Part shown: positions 32,215-45,689 of the stretch, in pieces
Numbering within the stretch: position 1 is the first letter of the stretch
Layout of the letters: every line of letters starts with the position of its first letter
Source: Pomphorhynchus laevis
Taxonomy: Eukaryota; Acanthocephala; Palaeacanthocephala; Echinorhynchida; Pomphorhynchidae
Assembly: GCA_012934845.2 (NCBI GenBank)
Contig: WNNJ02002393.1
Location: 62,001-126,000 of the forward strand
DNA: 64,000 nucleotides
Direction of reading: 5' to 3'
The notes under the pieces: model-generated
The model's database searches: none
Told to the model about the DNA's origin: nothing
The model's input: the letters and a program-made list of their open reading frames with translations, nothing else
Made by a program: the position numbers and the translations under genes

Positions 32215-35200
32215 TTAGTACAACGAGGGAGTCCTTAAAATTGAAGATGCTACTTTTTACCCTTTCGTGTGTGCGTGTAATGGGGCACTGGGCAAGAAAA
32301 TTTATAAGTGTTCTAGCAAATTACAATCAATCCAGCAAATTTAACAGTTTTAACGCACTAGGACGTCGATGGGAGTACGTAAGAAGATAGTTACGACCGA
32401 CAACAACTGTGCTCTACTACAAGTACAATGCTCGACACACGACTGCAGCGTCTGGACTACAATCGCATGCGACAGCAGTAATTCTAAAGAAGACTTCATA
32501 TGCGGCTTTTGTGCCAACAAACGCATACGCGACCTCTCCCATAAGAACATATCAACCTCCAACGTGTCCACTCAAACCACCCAAGTCGTTTATGATATTC
32601 TTTGTCAACCCACTGATCTTGTCATCACATGCACTTCTAATCCCATGTCTTCACTTCCCGACACCCCCTATCTTCCCTTCTGTCTCGTCTCTCAATAACC
32701 TACATCCCTCAATCAAAATAACATCCATCAACCTCCACAATCCTTCCACTCATAACCTTTCCTCACATCGCTCACAACCCTCTCTATTATCCAAATCCTC
32801 TTTGTCTTCCGCTGTCAAACCTACTCCCTTGATATCCTCAACTCCCAGCTCTTCTATCGTGATCTCACCTACTCACGTTACTCATCCTCCTTTACGGAAA
32901 CGCTTTCCTTCTCGCGATCGTTGCGTCATCGTCACTAATATCACTTCTTCCACCTCATTATCTCCACAAGCACGTCTCGACAACGATGTTTCGCATTCAG
33001 ATCCATCATCTCGTCTCTTGTTCCTGCGGATAACCCATCCTTTTTCAACAACATCTCTCCTGTCGCATTTATCTGCCTAAATAAATCTTCTTAATCTAAT
33101 CCTTCCCAGCCCCCTCTCCTAAAAGTTTTTTTTCAAGCATTGCTATCACGCGTCTTCTGTCCTCTCCCAACGATTCAAACTCATGTCCTATTCAGCCACT
33201 CGCATTTTTCCCGATCGCACCCCCTCAAAATCGCTCAACACTCATCTGCCCGCATCGAAAAACGCCGTCGCGAGGAAAACGGCGAAGCATCTCTCCATCC
33301 GAAACATCGACGGAAATTTTCAAGTTGTCCGCACCCGCCCGAAAATTCGATGGCGCTCCATCTCCCCTATGTGTCTTCTCTACTAGCCCCTACCACCATT
33401 ACACACGGTTTCCGTGTGTAATGGCGGCATTGTCGCATTCGCCCGACACCCCGCGTCTCTTCGCAAAATCACTTCCCCTTTCAGTCCCTGCTCTTTTGAA
33501 TTGCTCACTTGTCGTTATTCTAACCCAATCACTCTAGATCTCGCCATTGTATACCGTCCTGGTTCACTTGGAACCAAGACGGTATACCGTCCTGGTTCCA
33601 TTGTATACCGTCTTGGAACTCGTTGACCTTTTATCTCATTGTTCTTTGTCCTCAATCCCTTCACTCGTGCTAAGCGACTTCAACATCCGCCTCGACCGCA
33701 CCACGGATTCCATCCGGTTTATCAACATTCTATCCAACGATAATTGCAAACTAATCTCCACTGCCCCCACATATATACTTGGTGGGGCACTCGACATCAT
33801 CGCTGTCCCCGATCATTTTGCTGCCTACACATCACTGTCCATCTATGATCCTGGTCTATCCGATCACTTTCTTATCACCCTTGATCTCACTTCCAACCAC
33901 TCCCCGCTTCACACACCTTCCATCGTACGTCGCTCTTGGAGAAATATTGTCATCCCCGTTCTCCGCTCTGCCTTACACAAATAGTCTCTATCTACTCCAA
34001 CAATAACATCTTCCTATCCTCCCGATCTTGCCATTCTTTAAGACTCTGAACTTACATCCAATCTCGATATTCTCTTGCCCTTCAAGTCTCACCCACACCG
34101 TCGCTTGGACCATGCACCATGGTTTGACATCCAATGCCTACTCTCGAAGCGTCGACTCCGCCATGCATTTCGAGTCTATCACCGCTCTCTCAGACGTGAT
34201 TTTCGCTCGATCACTCCGTCTTTCCGTGATTCCTATCTTGCTCTTCGCCGGTCTCATCTCAACCTACTACGTACCAAATGCAACTCCTTCTGGCAGCATA
34301 AAATCATCACTTCATTCAACTCTAAGACTCTCTGGCATACTTTTAACTCAATCCTGGCTCGTTCCTCTACGCCTTGCAACATCAATGCTAATGATTATTC
34401 GTCATTTCTCCAGACTAAAGTATCCACGCTGCTCTCTCACACCCCGGTCTCCATCCTATCCCACTCAGCCCCACCTAGCCTCATCCTCTCGGAACTCTTT
34501 CATATTCTCCATGTTTCACCTACCGAAGTCTCATCTGTCCTCATGTCCTTGCCCAACAAAACCTCACCTGCCGATCCCCTGCCTACTCACATATTAAAAT
34601 CTATATGCTCATCGATATCCCCATTTCTCACAACCTTGTTTAACTCGTCTATTCGCAGTCGTATCTTTCCTGCACACTGAAAATCCGCGATCGTTCGTCT
34701 CCTCCTTAAGAACCAATCGCTAAACCCCTCCCTTCCTTCTAGCAATCACCTATTTTACTACTCCCTACTCTTTCTAAGCTCTTAGAACGCCTTATCTTAA
34801 TACAAATCAACGCTTATCTCTCCACATCCAATCTGTACCCTCCTTTCCAATCCGCTTTCCGCTCTGATTACTCGACAGAAATCGCATGCATAAAAGTGTA
34901 CAACGACTTACTCATTTCTCGAGACAAGGCTCTATATAGTGTTATCATCTCCCTTGACCTCTCCTCCGCATTCGACATTGTCGACCACTCCTTCCTCCTT
35001 TCTCGCCTTCGTTATGATTACGGTTTTTCTTCCTCCTCCGTAGCATGGTTTGCCTCATATCTATCCGACCGTTCCTTTCGCGTCTGTTCTAATTCATCAC
35101 CCTCCCCTCGCATCCCTATTTTTTGCGGGGTTTCACAAGGTTCAGTCCTAGGTCCCCTGCTTTTCTCTCTTCTGCTTGACGATCTCTCTCCGTCTATCAA

Positions 35201-36118
35201 ACCTTACTCCTTTAACGTCATGCAATACGCCGATGACATCCTCATCTATGATCATGCACCCGCACATCGCATACACGATATCGGCATTTCTGCCTCCAAC
35301 TGCCTTTCTTCTATCTACAAACGTCTCTTCAATCTCCATCTCGTTCTAAACCCCGACAAGTCCAAAATGATGTGTATCCTACCCCGTAAACCAAAAATAT
35401 CTCCTCCCACTGCATTTGTTCCCTCATCGATTATTCCACATAGTACACAATCGCACTTTTCTAGCCTTCCATTTCGATGATTACAAGTCCCTTAAACCCT
35501 TCATCCGTGACAAGGTCCGCTCGTCTAACTTATTTCTACGTGACATCTGCCGTATCCGCCCCCTTATCAACTTCCGTTCTTGTATGCATCTACTTTCATC
35601 GATTCTCGTCCCTAAAATCGATTACTGCCTCAGCCTTTTCCCCAATTCTCCAAAATTCATCATCCTACCCCTACAACGAATAATCAAGACCGCCGATTCG
35701 AGTGCTCTTTCGTCTCCGCCGCTTCGACCACACATCCACATATTTTGCCCAACTCTCCAGGCCCACCATCCACATCCGCATCAAACTCCGCCTTCTTCTC
35801 GTTACTTTTCGTCTCATCGCTGTCGGCTCACCATCGTTCATCAACCTTCCTTTCTTAGACGATACTCGCCCCACCTCGCTATCGCTTCGTTCCTGTCATA
35901 CCCTCTTACTCCACGTTCCTAATTACTCCAACAACTACGGTCTCCTATCCTTCCTCGTCGCCGCCTCACTGGCATAGAATCAACTCCCTGTCGACGTCCG
36001 CCGCGCTTTCTCCTTTATCACATTCAAACACCTCCTCTGTTCACACCTTCTCGACACCTGATTTACAGTTTTGTTTTGTTGTGGTCATGTAAGCGTGCGC
36101 TGGCACGCATTTGCCACG
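32215..36118 (+). pseudogene. L2/CR1-like LINE (lineage E), near full length, inserted in a B-lineage LINE
   Basis: ORF1 starts MGVRKKIVTTDNNCALLQVQ, with the Cys motif leading to FICGFC and the PLRKRFPSRDRCVIVTNI block. ORF2 begins near 33380 with the endonuclease (LSDFNIRLDRT, GGALDIIAV, DPGLSDHF). The RT has SLDLSSAFDIVDHS, CGVSQGSVLGPLLFSL (SQG instead of PQG) and QYADDILIYDH. Many frameshifts break it. At 33541-33620 a stretch of serially inverted copies of GTATACCGTC replaces ~30 bases present in the related copy near 41000. The 3' end has the family hairpin tail. Confidence 0.85.
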
Positions 36119-36125
36119 TTAAAAT
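36085..36125 (+). promoter_or_regulatory. 3'-terminal hairpin of lineage E LINE
   Basis: GCGTGC (36093-36098) and GCACGC (36103-36108) form a 6-bp stem with loop GCTG, inside a conserved GTCATGTAA...ATTTGCCACGTT context. Equivalent hairpins occur at 43505-43520, 46768-46783, 51804-51820 and 61216-61231. A structured 3' end is a plausible recognition site for the element's own RT (inference). Confidence 0.7.
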
Positions 36126-36894
36126 AATTTTTTTAATGTTTTTCGAATCACATTAACTTTTTTCGATGGAATTCTTTGGAGAACGCATTGTAAAAAAACT
36201 GTAGCAGACTTGAGAACAGAGTTCTCATTATTTTTTTGTGCAACATCGAAATAGAAGTTTGCGATAGTATCAATTATATTATTATTTGCAGAACATCGAG
36301 GGATCACCATGTTATTTGGCTTCCGTTGAATAACCACTTGATATATCCCTTCAATATCACAAATTTCTAAGTTATTAGAAATTCCATTATTCACAGATAC
36401 AATATGAGTAGCATCAGTAATTACTGTTCTTGTTGTATGATCTTGATATGCATTTATTTGCGAAGATTCTGCTTTTATAGCGTTTCTGTATATATTAGTT
36501 TCCAGAATTCCAGTTAAAATATATACATCGGGCGATGTACTTATATCCGTCTTATTGATACATCCGTCCACTCTACATGTTGTGCATTTTCGACCGGCCT
36601 TAACACATTTACAGTTTTTGCATTTTGCAGCCTGTCCATTGCAATTGCAGCATTTCAATACATTGTCAGGACGTCCTTTAGGCATCATTATTGTAAGTAG
36701 CTAATTTATTAGTCAAGAAAGTTCAAGCTTCTGCTTTATAATTACTCACTAATTGCTTTATCGTTAGATAATGAAGACGATTACCACGGTAGAAGTAGTT
36801 TGGCTTCGCTCCCATACGACGTAAAAGGATATGGGTTGTATGTATTATGCACCCATAATTGTATGTTATTTTATCTCAAATGTAAGTAGCTTTA
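36119..36894 (-). pseudogene. RLE-group LINE (lineage B), N-terminal ORF and 5' UTR
   Basis: ORF start MMPKGRPDNVLKCCNCNG leads into a cysteine-rich block, C-x-C-x6-C-x2-C-x-C-x6-C, resembling a tesmin-type CXC DNA-binding domain. A divergent middle and the helical VIPRCSANNNIIDTIANFY and IPSKKVNVIRKTLKKLF follow. This continues, after the inserted E element, with the RT body at 32212. The ~190-bp 5' UTR ends in a block (TTGTATGTTATTTTATC, AAATGTAAG, CTTTAAT) also found upstream of the 51.7-kb copy. The N-terminal frame itself is open. Confidence 0.75.
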
Positions 36895-38115
36895 ATCATT
36901 TCTCGAGATAAGGCTCTATATAGTGTTCTCATCTCCTTCGACCTCTCCTCCGCATTCGACATTGTCGACCACTCCGTTCTCCTCTATCGCCTTCGTTATG
37001 ATTACGGCTTTTCTTCTTCCTCCGTAGCATGGTTTGCCTCATATCTATCCGACCGTTCTTTTCGCGTCTGTTCTAATTCATCATCCTACCCACCCATCCC
37101 TATCTTTTGCGGGGTCTCACAAGGTTCAGTCCCAGGTCCCCTGCTTTTCTCTCTTCTTCTTGGCGATCTCTCACCGTTTATCAAACCTTACTCCTTTAAA
37201 GTCATGCAATACGCCGATGACATCATCATCTATGCTCATGCACCCGCACATCGCATACACGATATCGGCAATTCTGCCTCCAACTGTCTTTCTTCTATCT
37301 ACAAACGTCTCTCCAATCTTCATCTCGTTCTAAACCCCGACAAGTCTAAAATAATGTGGATCATTCCCTGTAAACAAAACATATCTCCTCCCACTGTATA
37401 TTTTGTCTCATCGATCATCCACATAGTCCACAATCTCACTTTTTTAGGCTTCCATTTCGATGATCACATTTCCCTTAAACCCTTCGTCCGTAACAAGGTT
37501 CGCTCGTCTAACTTAATTCTCCGTGACATCCGCCGTATTTGCTCCCTTATCGACTTCCGTTCTTGTATGTCTCTTCGTTCATCGCTTCTTTTCCCTAAAA
37601 TCGATTACTGCTTTAGCCTTTTCGCCAATTCTCCAAAATCCATCATCCTGCAACTACAACTTATAATCAACTCCGCCGTTCGAGTGCTCTTTTGTCATCG
37701 TCGCTTCGACCACATATCCACATATCTTGCGCAACTCTCCTGGCCCACCATCCACATCCGTATCAAACTCCGCCTTCTTCTCGTAACTTATCGTCTCATC
37801 GCTATCGGCTCCCCATCGTTCATCAACCTTCCTTTCTTAGACGACACTCGCCCCACGTCGCTATCGCTGCGCTCCCGTCATACCCTCTTAATCCACGTTC
37901 CCAATTACTCCACCAACTACGGTCTCCGATCCTTCCTCGTCGTCGCTTCATTCGCCTGTAATCAACTCCCTCTCGACGTCCGCCGCGCTCCCTCCTTTAT
38001 CACATTCAAACACCTTCTTCGTTCACACCTTCTCGACACATGATTTACACTTTTGTGTTGTTGTAGTCATGTAAGCGTGCGCTTGTACGAATTTGCCACG
38101 TTAAATATATCTTTT
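36895..38115 (+). pseudogene. L2/CR1-like LINE (lineage E), 5'-truncated RT copy
   Basis: It starts inside RT at ISRDKALYSVLISFDLSSAF. Motif B is CGVSQGSVPGPLLFSLL, and motif C MQYADDIIIYAHAP opens a 279-codon frame through LGFHFDDH and LIDFRSCM to the normal end HLLRSHLLDT. The 3' tail hairpin is partly decayed (GCGTGCGCTTGTACGA). The copy directly abuts the 5' UTR of a B-lineage LINE. Confidence 0.8.
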
Positions 38116-38159
38116 TTCATTTTTACTTTAATCAACAATTTTTTTCAAGTCTAATTTTT

Positions 38160-39370
38160 TGAAAGAAAATATTTATTACACAAAATTACATTGAACAAGA
38201 CAAATCAAATAGTCAAATACTAGACAAAAAGTTTGACCTCATTATAAATATATTCTAACTATATCTCTTCAGACCTCTGACGACGGCATCGAAAACACCA
38301 AGAATTTGATTTTATTAGACCAAACCCGATCTTTCGACGTAACAAAGCGATACAATCACTGTAGTTATTGTCCCCTCTTAAAGCCTGTATTGACGCTATT
38401 CTCTTAAGCAATGCATGTGACCAGGAATAAATGAAGCACGATCGACCCTAGATACTCGCTCTAAATATTTGGCCCGCTTTCTGTAGTGATGATACTCAAA
38501 CAAACTATGAGGGCTTCAATTGGCATACGATGGAGCATGAACGTTATAAACGCAAATGTCTAGAAAATACCGCTCTGTAGAATCCCCGTACAAACCACTG
38601 CATGCAACATCAAGGCGTGCATTCATATCCTTACACGTTGTTATTCTATCAAAATTGTAAGAAGACTCAACAGGAAGTAGGACCGGCTCAATTTCAATAG
38701 CCTTTCATGTTGCAGATAACATATCTGCAATAATGTCGCGCATCACATTATGTCGAACAATTGTAAATCCTCCTGTTTTGCAAGATAGTGTGTGCGATAC
38801 GTTGTTAAGTTCTTCACAAACACATTTTGTAGGAGCGTCTTTTAATTGCCATCCATATCTAGCGGCAAGCCCATCATAAAACTGATGATTATTTAGACAA
38901 TACTGCCTATCTGCGCTAATCCTTGAAGATAACCAGGTTGATGCGCCTTCTTCTGATGCATGAATTAAGGCATTTTTTGTGTAATTATCCAGTTCTGCAA
39001 TAATCTTACTGTGTTTTAAATCGTTAAAAATCTTCTTTTCACCCCTAATTCCGATATTCACCAGTGTTTGTTTCTCAAGTAATTCTTGTCCTACGTATAC
39101 ATTTAATAAAGGTAAACACATTTTTTAAGACCAATTCCATTCCTGGATTACCAGCTCGCAAGGATTTAAAATTCCCATGCCTCCGCTAGATGTAGGAATT
39201 TCAACTAATTGCCTTATGTCCTCCGTAATTTCACTCATCCCCAGTATCCCCGGCAATAAGCTTTTTCATATTTTTAATTCTGGTAATTGTAGCCATGATT
39301 TTTCACATTTGCACGCACAAAAAACATATGTCCATTTATGTTGTAACGCAAAGATTTCCTTGAAAAAAGT
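38160..39370 (-). pseudogene. RLE-group LINE (lineage B), 3' part with nuclease
   Basis: The open piece covers ASEEGASTWLSSRI, the CCHC-like CVCEELNNVSHTLSCKTGG and FTIVRHNVMRD. After a stop, EIEPVLLPVE leads to ARLDVACSGLYGDSTER and YFLDICVYNVHAPSY, giving the spaced aspartates expected of the PD-(D/E)XK-like nuclease. The RT is absent. Further stops lie near the C-terminus. An E element and a minisatellite adjoin its upstream side. Confidence 0.75.
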
Positions 39371-39401
39371 TTAATAACTAATAAACATACAATTAATATA
39401 C

Positions 39402-39553
39402 ACAATCTAAACGACGATCTTACAACAATCTATAAAACGATCTAAAGGACGATCTTACAACGATCTATACAACGATCTAAATGACGATCTTACCACGATC
39501 TATACAACGATTTAAACGACGATTTTACAACTATCTATACTACGTTTTAAAGA
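39402..39553. repeat. 35-bp minisatellite, ~4 units
   Basis: Units of the form AACGATCTAAATGACGATCT plus TACCACGATCTATAC repeat about four times with a few substitutions each. The array stops ~50 bases before the ATG of the ORF1 of the adjoining E element. It may be a tandem 5' UTR promoter array or a pre-existing minisatellite; no equivalent is visible before other E copies here. Confidence 0.8.
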
Positions 39554-39599
39554 GATATCATACATTCCACCTTAAACATTTGGGATCTATTATACATAC

Positions 39600-42500
39600 A
39601 AATTTATGGGAGGACGTAAGAAAACAACTAAGACCGACACCAACTTTAGACAACTGCAAGTACAGTGCTCGATACACGACTGCAGCGTCTGGACAACAAT
39701 CATCTGCGACAAGAATAAGGCTAAAGAAGACTTCGTATGTGGTTTTTGTGCCAACAAACTAATCTGCAACCTTTCCAATAAGCACATATCAACATCCAAC
39801 ACGTCAACTCAAACTACCCCCGTCGTTTCTAATGTCCTTTATCCACCCACCGACCCTGTCACCATATACACTTCCCATTCCATGTCATCTTCACTCCCCG
39901 ACACCCCACGTCCCGTCCTTCCCGTCTCGTTTCTCAATACCTTGCATCCATCAATCAAAATCACCTACACCAACCTCCACTATCCTTCCACTCATAACCA
40001 TTCCTCACATCGCTTGCCACCCTCTTTATTATCATTATTCTCTATGTCTCCCGTCGTCAAACCAAATCCCTCCAAATCATCAACTGCCAGCTCTTCTATC
40101 GTGATCTCACCTACTCACGTCAATCGTCCTCCTTTACGGAAGCGCTTTGCTTCTCGCGATCGTTGCGTCATTGTCACTAATATTACGCCTTCTAACTCCT
40201 AATCTCCACAAGCACGTCTAGACCACGATGTTTCCGCCTTCAGATCCATCCTCTCGTCTATTGTTCCTGCGGATAAACCATCCTTTTTCAAGGACATTTC
40301 TCCTGTCGCATTCATCCGTCTAAACAAATCTTTTCAATCTAATCCTTCCCAGCCCCCTCTCTTAAAAATTGTTTTCAAGCATCGCTCTCACGCGTCTTCT
40401 GTCCTCTCTCAACGATTCAAACTCATGTCATCTTCAACCACTCGAATTTTCCCCGATCGCGCCCATTCTGAAATCGCTCAAATCTCTTCAGCCCGCATCG
40501 AAAAACGCCGTCGCGAGGAAAACGGCGAAACATCACTCTCCATCCGAAACATAGACGGAAATTTTCAAGTTGTCCAGAAACGTCCCAAAATTCGATAGCG
40601 CTTCATCTCACCTATGTGTCTTTTCCACTAGACTCTTTCGCCACAACACACGGTTTCCGCCTCGGTCTCCTCAACACTAGATCTATTCTCAATAAATCCG
40701 ATCTTATCCTCAACATATTTACCAAGCAATCCATCGATCTCTTCTGCCTCACCGAATGCCGGCACTCAGATTCCGACGACATTTCCATTCGCCGTCTGCT
40801 CTCTGCCGGATGCTCCCTAGTCGAATTAGCTTGCCCCCTCAGCTCATGCCCTTCTAAATTCTCTAATCATGGCGGCATCATCGCATTCGCGCGTCACCCC
40901 GCGTCTTTTCGCAAAATCAATCCCCCTTTTAGTCTTTGCTCTTTTGAATTGCTCACTTGTCGTTATTCTAACCCGATCACTCTAGATCTCGTCATTGTAT
41001 ACCGTCCTGGTTCATCAGCTCCTACAGCCTTATTTATTATCGAACTCGTTGACCTTTTTTCTCATTGTTCTTTGTCCTCAATCCCTTCACTCGTTCTAAG
41101 CGACTTCAACATCCGCCTCGACCGCACCACGGATTCCATCCGGTTTATCAACATTCTATCCAAAGATAATTACAAACTAATCTCCACTGCCCCCACACAT
41201 ATACTTGGTGGGGCACTCGACATCATCGCTGTCACCGATCATTTTGCTGCCTACACATCACTGTCCATCTATGATCCTGGTCTATCCGACCACTTTCTTA
41301 TCACTCTTGAACTCACTCACAACCACACCCGTCCTCACACAAATACAATCCAACGTCGCCCTTGGAGAAATCTTGACCTCTCCCTTCTCCGCTCTGCCTT
41401 ACTCAAATCGTCTATATCCTATCTCACAATAACTTATTCCTCTCCTCACGATCTCGCCTTTCTTTTCGACTATGAACTCACATCCATTTTCGATCTTCTC
41501 TTTCCCTGTAAAACTCACCCACACCTTCGCTTTCACCGTGCTCCTTGGTTTGACATACAATGCCTACTCTTAAAACGTTGACTCCGTCATGCTTATTGAG
41601 TCTATCACCGCTCTCTCAGACGTGATTTCCGCTCGATCACTCTGTCTTTTCGTGATTCCTATCTTGCTCTTCGCCGGTATCATCTCAAACTACTACATAC
41701 CAAATGCAACTCCTTCTGGCAGCATAAAATCATCAATTCATTCAACTCTAAAACTCTAGCATACTTTTAAATCAATCCTTGCTCGCTCCTCTTCGTCTTG
41801 CAACATCAATCCCCATGAATATTCGTCATTTCTCGAGACCAAAGTATTCACGGTGCTCTCTAACACCCCGGTCTCCATCCTATTCCACTCAGCCCCACCT
41901 AGCCTCATCCTCTCGGAACTCTTTCATATTCTCCATGTTTCACCTACCGAAGTCTCAACTGTCATCATGTCCTTGCCCAACAAAACCTCACCTACTGATC
42001 CCCTGCCTACTCACATACTAATATCCATATGATCATCGATATCTACTTTTCTCACAACCTTGTTTAAGTCGTCCATCCGCACTCGTATCTTCCCTTTACA
42101 CTGGCAATCCGCAATCGTTCGTCCTCTTCTTAAAAAACAATGTCTCGAAACTTCCCTTCCTTCTAGATATCGTCCCATTTCACTACTCCCTACTCTTTCT
42201 AAGCTCTTAGAAAGCCTCATCTTAATACAGATCAACGCGTATCTCTCCTCATTTAATCTGTACCCTTCTTTACAATCCGCTTTCCGCTCTAATCACTCCA
42301 CAGAAATCGCATGCATGGAAATTTACAACGACTTACTCATTTCTCGAGACAAAGCTATATATATTGTTCACATCTCCCTCGACTTCTCTTCTGCCTTCAA
42401 CATTGTCGACCACTCCCTCCTCTTTTTTGCCTTCGTTATGATCACGGCTTTTCTTCCTCATCCGTAGCATGGTGTTCCTTATATCTATCCGACCGTTCCT

Positions 42501-43545
42501 TTCGCGTCTGTTCAAATTCGTCATCCTCCTCTCCCATCCCTATTTTTTGCGGGTCCCACAAGGTTCAGTCCTATGCTTTTCTCTCTTCTGCTTGGCGATC
42601 TATCTCCGTCTATCAAACATTTATCCTTTAACGTCATGCAATACGCCTATGATATTTTTATCTATGCTCATGCACCTGCACATCACATACACGATATCGG
42701 CATTTCTGCCTCCAACTGTCTTTCTTCTATCTACAAACGTCTATTCAATCTCCATCTCGTTCTAAACCCCGACAAGTCCAAAATGATGTGGACCCTACCC
42801 CGTAAACTAAACATATCTCCTACCACTGCATCTGTTGCCTCATCGATTATTCCACATAGTACACAATCGCACTTTTCTTGCCTTCCATTTGGATGATTAC
42901 ATTTCCCTTAAACCCTTCATCCGTGACAAGGTCCGCTCGTCTAACTTATTTCTACGTGACATCTGCCGTATCTGCCCCCTTATCAACTTCCGTTCTTGTA
43001 TGCCTCTACTTTCATCGCTTCTCTTCCCTAAAATCGATTACTGCCTCAGCCTTTTTGCCAATTCTCCAAAATCCATCATCCTTTCCCTACAACGAATAAT
43101 CAACTCAACCGTTCGAGTGTTTTCGTGTCCGTCGCTTCGACCACACATCCACATATCTTGCCTAACTCTCCTGGTCTACCATCCACATCCGCATCAAACT
43201 CCGCCTTCTTCTCGTAACCTTTCGTCTCATCGCTGTTGGCTCCCCATCGTTCATCAACCTTCCTTTCTTAGATGACACTCGCCCTACCCCGCTATTGCTG
43301 CGTTCCCATCATATTCTCTTCCTCAACGTTTCCAATTACTCCGACAACTACGGTCTCCGATTTTTCCTCGTCGCCGCCCCACTCGCCTAGAATCAACTCC
43401 CTCTCGACGTCCGCAGCGCTCCCTCTTTTATCACATTCAAGCACGTCCTCCGTTCACACCTTCTCGACACATGATTTAAATGTTTGTTTGTAGTGGTCAT
43501 GTAAGCGTGTGCTGACACGCATTTGCCACGGTAAAACAAATATTT
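39600..43545 (+). pseudogene. L2/CR1-like LINE (lineage E), near full length
   Basis: ORF1 starts at 39606 with MGGRKKTTKTDTNFRQLQ and the CSIHDCSVWTTIICD...FVCGFC motif. It runs ~198 codons to a single in-frame stop inside ITPSNS*SPQARLDHD. ORF2 from 40616 holds an open endonuclease: LLNTRSIL, LTECRHSDSDD, VLSDFNIRLDRT, GGALDIIAVTD, DPGLSDHF. The RT is broken by frameshifts; motif A reads SLDFSSAFNIVDHS and motif C QYAYDIFIYAH, where an aspartate is replaced. The 3' end is an intact hairpin, GCGTGT-GCTG-ACACGC. Confidence 0.85.
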
Positions 43546-43549
43546 TTTA

Positions 43550-45660
43550 CTAATAGTGGGACAAAGACTTTTAATCGTCAAGTAATACATATTACTGAAA
43601 CAAGTACTTTCTCGGGTAGTGTATCTCCCTACCAAAATAAAAGTGATAGACAACAAAACCTTAATAGAAGTTATAATATTATTCTCAGCGGAATCCCAGA
43701 ATCAACGGTAGAAAATTCCAAAGAACGATTAAATCACGATGTTGATAGATTAGGCGACATTTTTATCAGCTTTTGCAAAAAGGTGATAAGGAGATTGCAA
43801 GTGGTTTGAACGTGCGCAAGGTGTTCAGATTAGGGAAGAAATTAACTGATAAGTTTCGACTATTGAAGGTCGTAATTAGCTCTATTGATCATGCCAATAT
43901 CTTATTAAAGCATGGATATCGATTGAAGGATACCAATACACGTATTCGCGATCTCGCATTAGAGGACCGTATAAAGCATAGGAAAGCAAATTAAGAATTA
44001 AGAAGTCGTTTGGCTAGTGGTAAAGTTAACCTTTGTTTTCGAAATTTTCGAATAAAATTGAATCCTTCAAATGATAGCGACCAGTTACTTTCATCTGATA
44101 TTATTAATCACCCTATATTATCCAGTGTCAAATTCTCTGTTCCGGATGTATTCGATGAGCTTAGAAAATCAAAACCTTCGTCCATTAGTGGTCCTGATAA
44201 TATACCATCGATCGTATTGCGAGAGGCTGCATCAGCACTATGCTTTCCGCTTTGGCTTATTTACCGTTGCTCCATAGATTCAGGAATTTTACATTTTGAG
44301 TGGAAAAAGCCACCATTAAGCCCATTTTCAAGAAAGGTTCAAGATCTGCTGCTGGGAATTAAAGACTAGTGAGTCTGACTTGTGAAGCATGTAAGATTCT
44401 GGAAAAGCTAATTTTGCGCTCTCTGACATCATACCTCGAAAAATATTGTATTCTAAATGTTCATCAACATGGTGTCCGACATGGGTGGTTCACTACTACT
44501 AATTTAGTTAGTGCAGGGCTAGCTGGTGGGATTCCTTGAAGGCTGGACACGGAGTTGATATTATGTTTTTCGATTTATCAAAGGTCTTCGATAGGGTATA
44601 TCATACCATTTTAATTAGTAAATTATTTGATGTGGGCATTCGAGGTAGTATCCTTCGATGGTTAAATTGTTTCCTCCAAGATAGGTTATTTGCGGTGAAA
44701 GTTAAAAGCACTTGATCACGTTGGCCAACAATGTCGAGTGGCGTACCTCAAGGTATAGTCATAAGTCCTACTCTGTTCAACATATATGTCAATGACATAT
44801 GTCATGTCAATTGCTCATTTTCGATGTACGCCGATGATATCAAAATTTGGAATGGTATTCAGGATTTTTCAGATCATAACCGGCTTCAGAAGGACATAGA
44901 TATCATACACTCGTGGTGCAAATCACATGATCTTACTATTAACATAGAAAATACCTATAACATGCATTTAGGTCAGTTGAGGTACTCTGGCTCGTACACT
45001 TTAGGCGGTGCTACTATTAAGAATGTTTATCAAGTCAAGGATCTCGGTATTATATTATCTAATAATATGTCATCGGGTCCTCATGTAAGATATATATTGT
45101 AAGCAAATGTCAACGCATCCTAGGGCTACTACGAAGAACACTAGCTTCAATATATGCTGACTCATTTAGGGTGCTGTTCCCCTCGATTGTCCTTTCTCAT
45201 ATGCTATATGCTTCATCAGCAGTCTTTCCGGAATCTAAGGGTGATTTGCATTTACTTGAGGACATTCTCCGTAAAGATAGCCATATGCTTTCTTATATTC
45301 TAGATATTCCCTACCCTCAGAGACTAAAAGTTCTAGACATATGCGATGTTGAGACGTCCTTAATTAAATCAGATTTGATGTTGGTATGGAGGACACTGGA
45401 CTGTTTTAAGCGTGTTTTAAACCCTATATTTACACTTTCTGCTAATGAAAATCTACGAGGACACAAGCTTAAACTGGTACACAAACTGGGACTGAAGCGG
45501 AACCGAGGTGACATAAGACATCGAATTGTCAAACATTAGAATAAATTACCATCTACTGTTGTTGAGGCCACACATGTATCAGAATTGAAGAATTATCTTC
45601 GTGCTGAATTCCGCCTTGAATCCTGACTTGTTTCAACTATTTTGCGGACTATTTTTATTT
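43550..45660 (+). pseudogene. CR1-like LINE (lineage C), internally deleted
   Basis: ORF1 remnants: NIILSGIPES, RLNHDVDRLGDIF, LNVRKVFRLGKK, GYRLKDTNTRI and CFRNFRIKL. The endonuclease is missing, and sequence jumps to RT: SSISGPDNIPSIVLRE, SLTCEACKILEKLI, FFDLSKVFDRVYHTI, SSGVPQGIVISPTLFNIYVN and MYADDIKIWNG. Then come KDLGIILSNNM and a C-terminal region ending LKNYLRAEFRLES. Several frameshifts and one large deletion make it inactive. Confidence 0.75.
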
Positions 45661-45689
45661 CTATCTCCTTTTTTTACTGTGATGCCCCT

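Noticed and set aside
39402-39553. CRISPR-like array
   Set aside because: Contiguous 35-bp units without unique spacers in a eukaryotic context; it is a minisatellite.
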